22,860 bases of DNA, taken from the NCBI GenBank assembly GCA_047605605.1, contig JASGFG010000064.1:1-22860 (forward strand). Direction: 5' to 3'. The position numbers were made by a program, and so were the translations under genes. The DNA comes from JAATGA01 sp047605605. GTDB lineage: Bacteria; Pseudomonadota; Alphaproteobacteria; Rhodobacterales; Rhodobacteraceae. Under the pieces are notes generated by a model. It was not told where the DNA came from and did no database searches. It saw only the letters and a list, made by a program, of their open reading frames with translations. Shown piece after piece: positions 20,474-22,860 of this stretch. Numbering within the stretch: position 1 is the first letter of the stretch; each line of letters starts with the position of its first letter.

Positions 20474-22076
20474 TCGTTTTCGCCTGCGCCGCCCCGATCC
20501 GGCCGCGGCGCCTGCCGCCGCCCCGCCGAAGGCACCCCGGCCCGAACAGGGCCTGTTCCTGCCGGACACCACGGATGACGGCTTTGGCGATGAGCCGTTT
20601 CCCACGGCCCGCGGTTCGGCTGCGCCCGCCACCGAAGCGCCGGTCGAGATCGACGCGATCCGGCGCGAAGGGCTGACCGGCCGGCAACTGCGCATGGCCC
20701 GCCGCGTGGCGCAGAAGCACGGCCTTCCCGCAACCTCGGACTTCGACGCCGTGCGGCTGCTGCGCAAGGCCGGGATAGACCCTTTCGCGCAATCCTCGGT
20801 GCTGGATCTGGTAACGGCCGAGGGCGCCCCGTCCCGCGCGCTGACCACGGTGCCCGGTGACGGCATCGCCCTGCCCCAGACGATAAAGCCGGCGCAGCTT
20901 CCCTCGACCGAAAGACGGGCAGAGGAATCGCATATCGCCGACATCCTGCGCATCCAGCAGGACATCGCGCGGCGGCGGCGGCGCAAGCTGGCGCTTCTGG
21001 GCGCGCGGCTGGCTTTTTTTGTCATGCTGCCGACGCTGTTGGCCGGATGGTATTACTATGTCGTGGCAACGCCCCTTTATGCCACCAAGACCGAATTCGT
21101 GATCCAGCAGGCCGACAGCGCCAAGGTCGCCGGTCTGGGCGGCCTGTTCTCGGGCACGCAATTCGCCACATCGCAGGATTCGATCGCGGTCCAGGGCTAT
21201 ATGCAGTCGCGCGAAGCCATGTCGCGGCTGGATGCCGACCAGAACTTTCGCGCCCATTTCAGCGCCGACACGGTGGACCCGATCCAGCGGCTGGACCCCC
21301 ATGCCACGCTGGAACAGGCCTATCGCACCTATCAGCGCAATGTGAAGATCGCCTATGACCCCAGCGACGGCGTGATCAAGATGGAGGTGATCGCCCCCGA
21401 TCCCGCCACATCGGTCGCATTCTCGCAGGCGCTGATCGGATACGCCGAGGAGCAGGTCGATCACCTGACCCAACGCCTGCGCGAAGACCAGATGGAGGGC
21501 GCGCAGGAAAGCTATCAGGATGCCGAGGCCAAGATGCTGGCCGCGCAGCGCCGCGTGGTCGAGCTTCAGGAAAAGTTCAAGGTCATGTCGTCCGAGGTGG
21601 AGGTGTCTCTGCTGTCGGCGCAGATCGGCCAGCTCGAATCCCTGCTGTCTCAGGACCGGCTGTCGCTGGCCCAGATGGAGGGCAACCCGACCCCGAACCC
21701 CGCCAGGATGGAGCCGCTGAAGCGCCGGATCGCCGCGCTGGAAACGGAAATCGCCGGTCTGCGCGCCAAAATGACGACCGATGATGAATCGGGCGCCTCG
21801 CTGGCCAGCATCCAGGGCGAGCTGGGCGTGGCCCATGCCGATGTGCAGACGCGCCAGCTTTTGCTGGCGCAGTCCTTGCAACAGCTGGAATCCGCCCGGA
21901 TCGAGGCGAACCGCCAGGTCCGCTATCTGTCGCTGTCCGTCAGCCCGACCGCGCCGGACGAGCCGACCTATCCGCGCGCCTTTGAAAACACCGCCGTGGC
22001 TTTCTTTATCTTCGCGGGTATATATCTGATGATCTCGATGACCGTGGCGATCCTGCGCGAGCAGGTCACGGCGTAA
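20451..22076 (+). CDS. kpsE: Capsule polysaccharide export inner-membrane protein (KpsE/Wzz-like)
   Basis: This 541-residue polysaccharide co-polymerase/export protein has a first transmembrane helix at about 182-206 and a second at about 515-533. The large periplasmic part between them begins with ATPLYATKTEFVIQQ and has long coiled-coil stretches (about 345-500). It should bridge the KpsMT transporter to the outer-membrane channel. E. coli KpsE has 382 residues; this one has some 160 extra at the cytoplasmic N-terminus. These comprise a Pro/Ala-rich stretch (15-65) and a basic helical part with LTGRQLRMARRVAQKHGLP. ATG 20451, inside the end of kpsT, is the first start of the conserved MTTKPTVDRF segment, suggesting translational coupling. 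A short hydrophobic C-terminal tail is cytoplasmic. Confidence 0.87.
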   Translation: MTTKPTVDRFRLRRPDPAAAPAAAPPKAPRPEQGLFLPDTTDDGFGDEPFPTARGSAAPATEAPVEIDAIRREGLTGRQLRMARRVAQKHGLPATSDFDAVRLLRKAGIDPFAQSSVLDLVTAEGAPSRALTTVPGDGIALPQTIKPAQLPSTERRAEESHIADILRIQQDIARRRRRKLALLGARLAFFVMLPTLLAGWYYYVVATPLYATKTEFVIQQADSAKVAGLGGLFSGTQFATSQDSIAVQGYMQSREAMSRLDADQNFRAHFSADTVDPIQRLDPHATLEQAYRTYQRNVKIAYDPSDGVIKMEVIAPDPATSVAFSQALIGYAEEQVDHLTQRLREDQMEGAQESYQDAEAKMLAAQRRVVELQEKFKVMSSEVEVSLLSAQIGQLESLLSQDRLSLAQMEGNPTPNPARMEPLKRRIAALETEIAGLRAKMTTDDESGASLASIQGELGVAHADVQTRQLLLAQSLQQLESARIEANRQVRYLSLSVSPTAPDEPTYPRAFENTAVAFFIFAGIYLMISMTVAILREQVTA

Positions 22077-22103
22077 CGGCCCGGCCGGGCCAAGGAGGAC
22101 ATC

Positions 22104-22860
22104 ATGAAAACCGTGCGGATCGGCCGGCTTGCCGTCGGCAACGACCAGCCCTTGACCCTTATCGCGGGGCCTTGCCAGCTGGAAAGCCTGGATCACGCCC
22201 AGATGATCGCGGGCGTTCTGGCCGAAGCCTGTGCAAAGGCGGGCGCGCAATTCGTGTTCAAGGCCAGCTATGACAAGGCCAACCGCACCAGCCTGAAGGG
22301 CCGGCGCGGGTTGGGGATGGAGGAAGGGCTGAAGATCCTGGCCGCCATCAAGGAAATGGGGATGCCGGTCCTGACCGACATTCACGACATCGAACAGGCG
22401 CGCGAGGCGGCCAGGGTGGTGGATGTGATCCAGATCCCCGCCTTTCTGTGCCGCCAGACCGACCTTCTGCTGGCCGCGGGCGAAACCGGCGCGGTGGTCA
22501 ACATCAAGAAGGGACAGTTCCTTGCGCCTTGGGACATGGCCAATGTCGCCGAAAAGGTGGAAAGCACCGGCAACGACCGCATCCTTTTGACCGAGCGGGG
22601 TGTCAGCTTCGGCTACAACACGCTGGTCGCCGACATGCGCGCCCTGCCGATCATGGCGCGAACCGGCTGGCCGGTAGTCATGGACGCCACCCATTCGGTG
22701 CAGCAGCCGGGCGGGCAAGGCGCCTCGTCCGGCGGACAGCGGGAATTTGCCCCGGTCATGGCACGATCGGCCGTGTCGCTGGGGATCGCGGGCGTGTTTA
22801 TCGAGACGCACCAAGACCCGGACAACGCGCCCTCGGACGGGCCGAACATGGTCTATCTGG
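22104..22860 (+). CDS. kdsA: 3-deoxy-8-phosphooctulonate (Kdo-8-P) synthase, 3' end cut by the window
   Basis: The first 252 residues are present; the family is about 270-285 long, so roughly the last 25-30 are missing. The enzyme condenses arabinose-5-phosphate with phosphoenolpyruvate to make Kdo-8-phosphate, for LPS core and capsule linkers. Motifs are FKASYDKANRTS, VVNIKKGQFLAPWDM, TERGVSFGYNTLV and VMDATHSVQ. Cys24 (AGPCQLES), His197, Glu234 and Asp245 correspond to the four ligands of metal-dependent KdsA, whereas the metal-independent E. coli type has Asn at the Cys position. AAGGAGG precedes ATG 22104. It lies 27 bases after kpsE, so co-expression with capsule export is likely. Confidence 0.95.
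   Translation, partial: MKTVRIGRLAVGNDQPLTLIAGPCQLESLDHAQMIAGVLAEACAKAGAQFVFKASYDKANRTSLKGRRGLGMEEGLKILAAIKEMGMPVLTDIHDIEQAREAARVVDVIQIPAFLCRQTDLLLAAGETGAVVNIKKGQFLAPWDMANVAEKVESTGNDRILLTERGVSFGYNTLVADMRALPIMARTGWPVVMDATHSVQQPGGQGASSGGQREFAPVMARSAVSLGIAGVFIETHQDPDNAPSDGPNMVYL

Noticed and set aside
19265..21025. Long minus-strand open frame (586 codons) across the fliG-kpsE gap, kpsT and the start of kpsE
   Set aside because: The plus strand carries clear kpsT and kpsE coding sequence. The antisense frame has the Arg/Ala/Gly-rich, low-complexity composition typical of a GC-rich shadow and no recognisable domain.
1..22860. CRISPR array, tRNA or rRNA genes, transposases, integrases, attachment sites, toxin-antitoxin or restriction genes
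   Set aside because: None was seen on reading both strands. The short repeats present are four hexamers (19539-19562) and the two-copy motif, which do not form an array.

Overview
The window is GC-rich and reads as chromosomal DNA of an alphaproteobacterium, most likely Rhodobacteraceae (Rhodobacter/Paracoccus/Roseobacter relatives). The grounds are the divergent DUF6456/DUF6477 pair, a ribosomal protein L9 with a long acidic tail, the glnB-glnA pair, a DddP-type DMSP lyase, a divergent FliG and a VPLPA-CTERM secreted protein. No tRNA, rRNA, CRISPR array, transposase, integrase or phage gene was seen. Genes are tightly packed and many end in GC-rich hairpins.

Left part (1-6900). A gene fragment runs off the left edge. 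A helix-turn-helix/DUF6456 gene and a small DUF6477 gene diverge from an AT-rich intergenic region with CtrA-like motifs. A minus-strand group follows, in transcription order: an AlkA-type DNA glycosylase, a serine hydrolase translationally coupled to it through a TTGA overlap, and a non-pyrrolysine MttB-family methyltransferase. On the plus strand are an MFS transporter that may be leaderless and a MESH1-like small alarmone hydrolase.

Middle (6900-13300). The ribosomal operon rpsF-rpsR-rplI (minus strand) has a recognisable promoter and a highly structured leader. Next is bifunctional NAD(P)HX epimerase/dehydratase, which carries an in-frame insertion that coincides with a repeat-like DNA element. 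It diverges from the nitrogen operon glnB-glnA (PII and adenylylatable glutamine synthetase type I), followed by a conserved-looking membrane-anchored protein of unknown function.

Right part (13300-22860). A DUF3445 (heme-dependent oxidative N-demethylase-like) gene diverges from dddP, whose metal ligands and catalytic aspartate fall on the same residue numbers as in the structurally studied DddP. A secreted VPLPA-CTERM protein, purB, a 51-residue secreted cysteine peptide and a fliG gene outside any visible flagellar cluster follow. After a 384-base gene-free stretch, a capsule export/Kdo group begins (kpsT, kpsE, kdsA) and runs off the right edge.

Functional themes are nitrogen assimilation, methylated sulfur/nitrogen compound metabolism (DddP, MttB homologue, DUF3445 protein), metabolite and alarmone repair or hydrolysis (NnrDE, MESH1-like), and cell-surface polysaccharide export. 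I see no single obviously new multi-gene system. The most unusual items are the repeat-like insertion inside nnrDE, the S6 leader with mutually exclusive pairings, the dddP/DUF3445 arrangement, and the apparent vestigial cistron after fliG.
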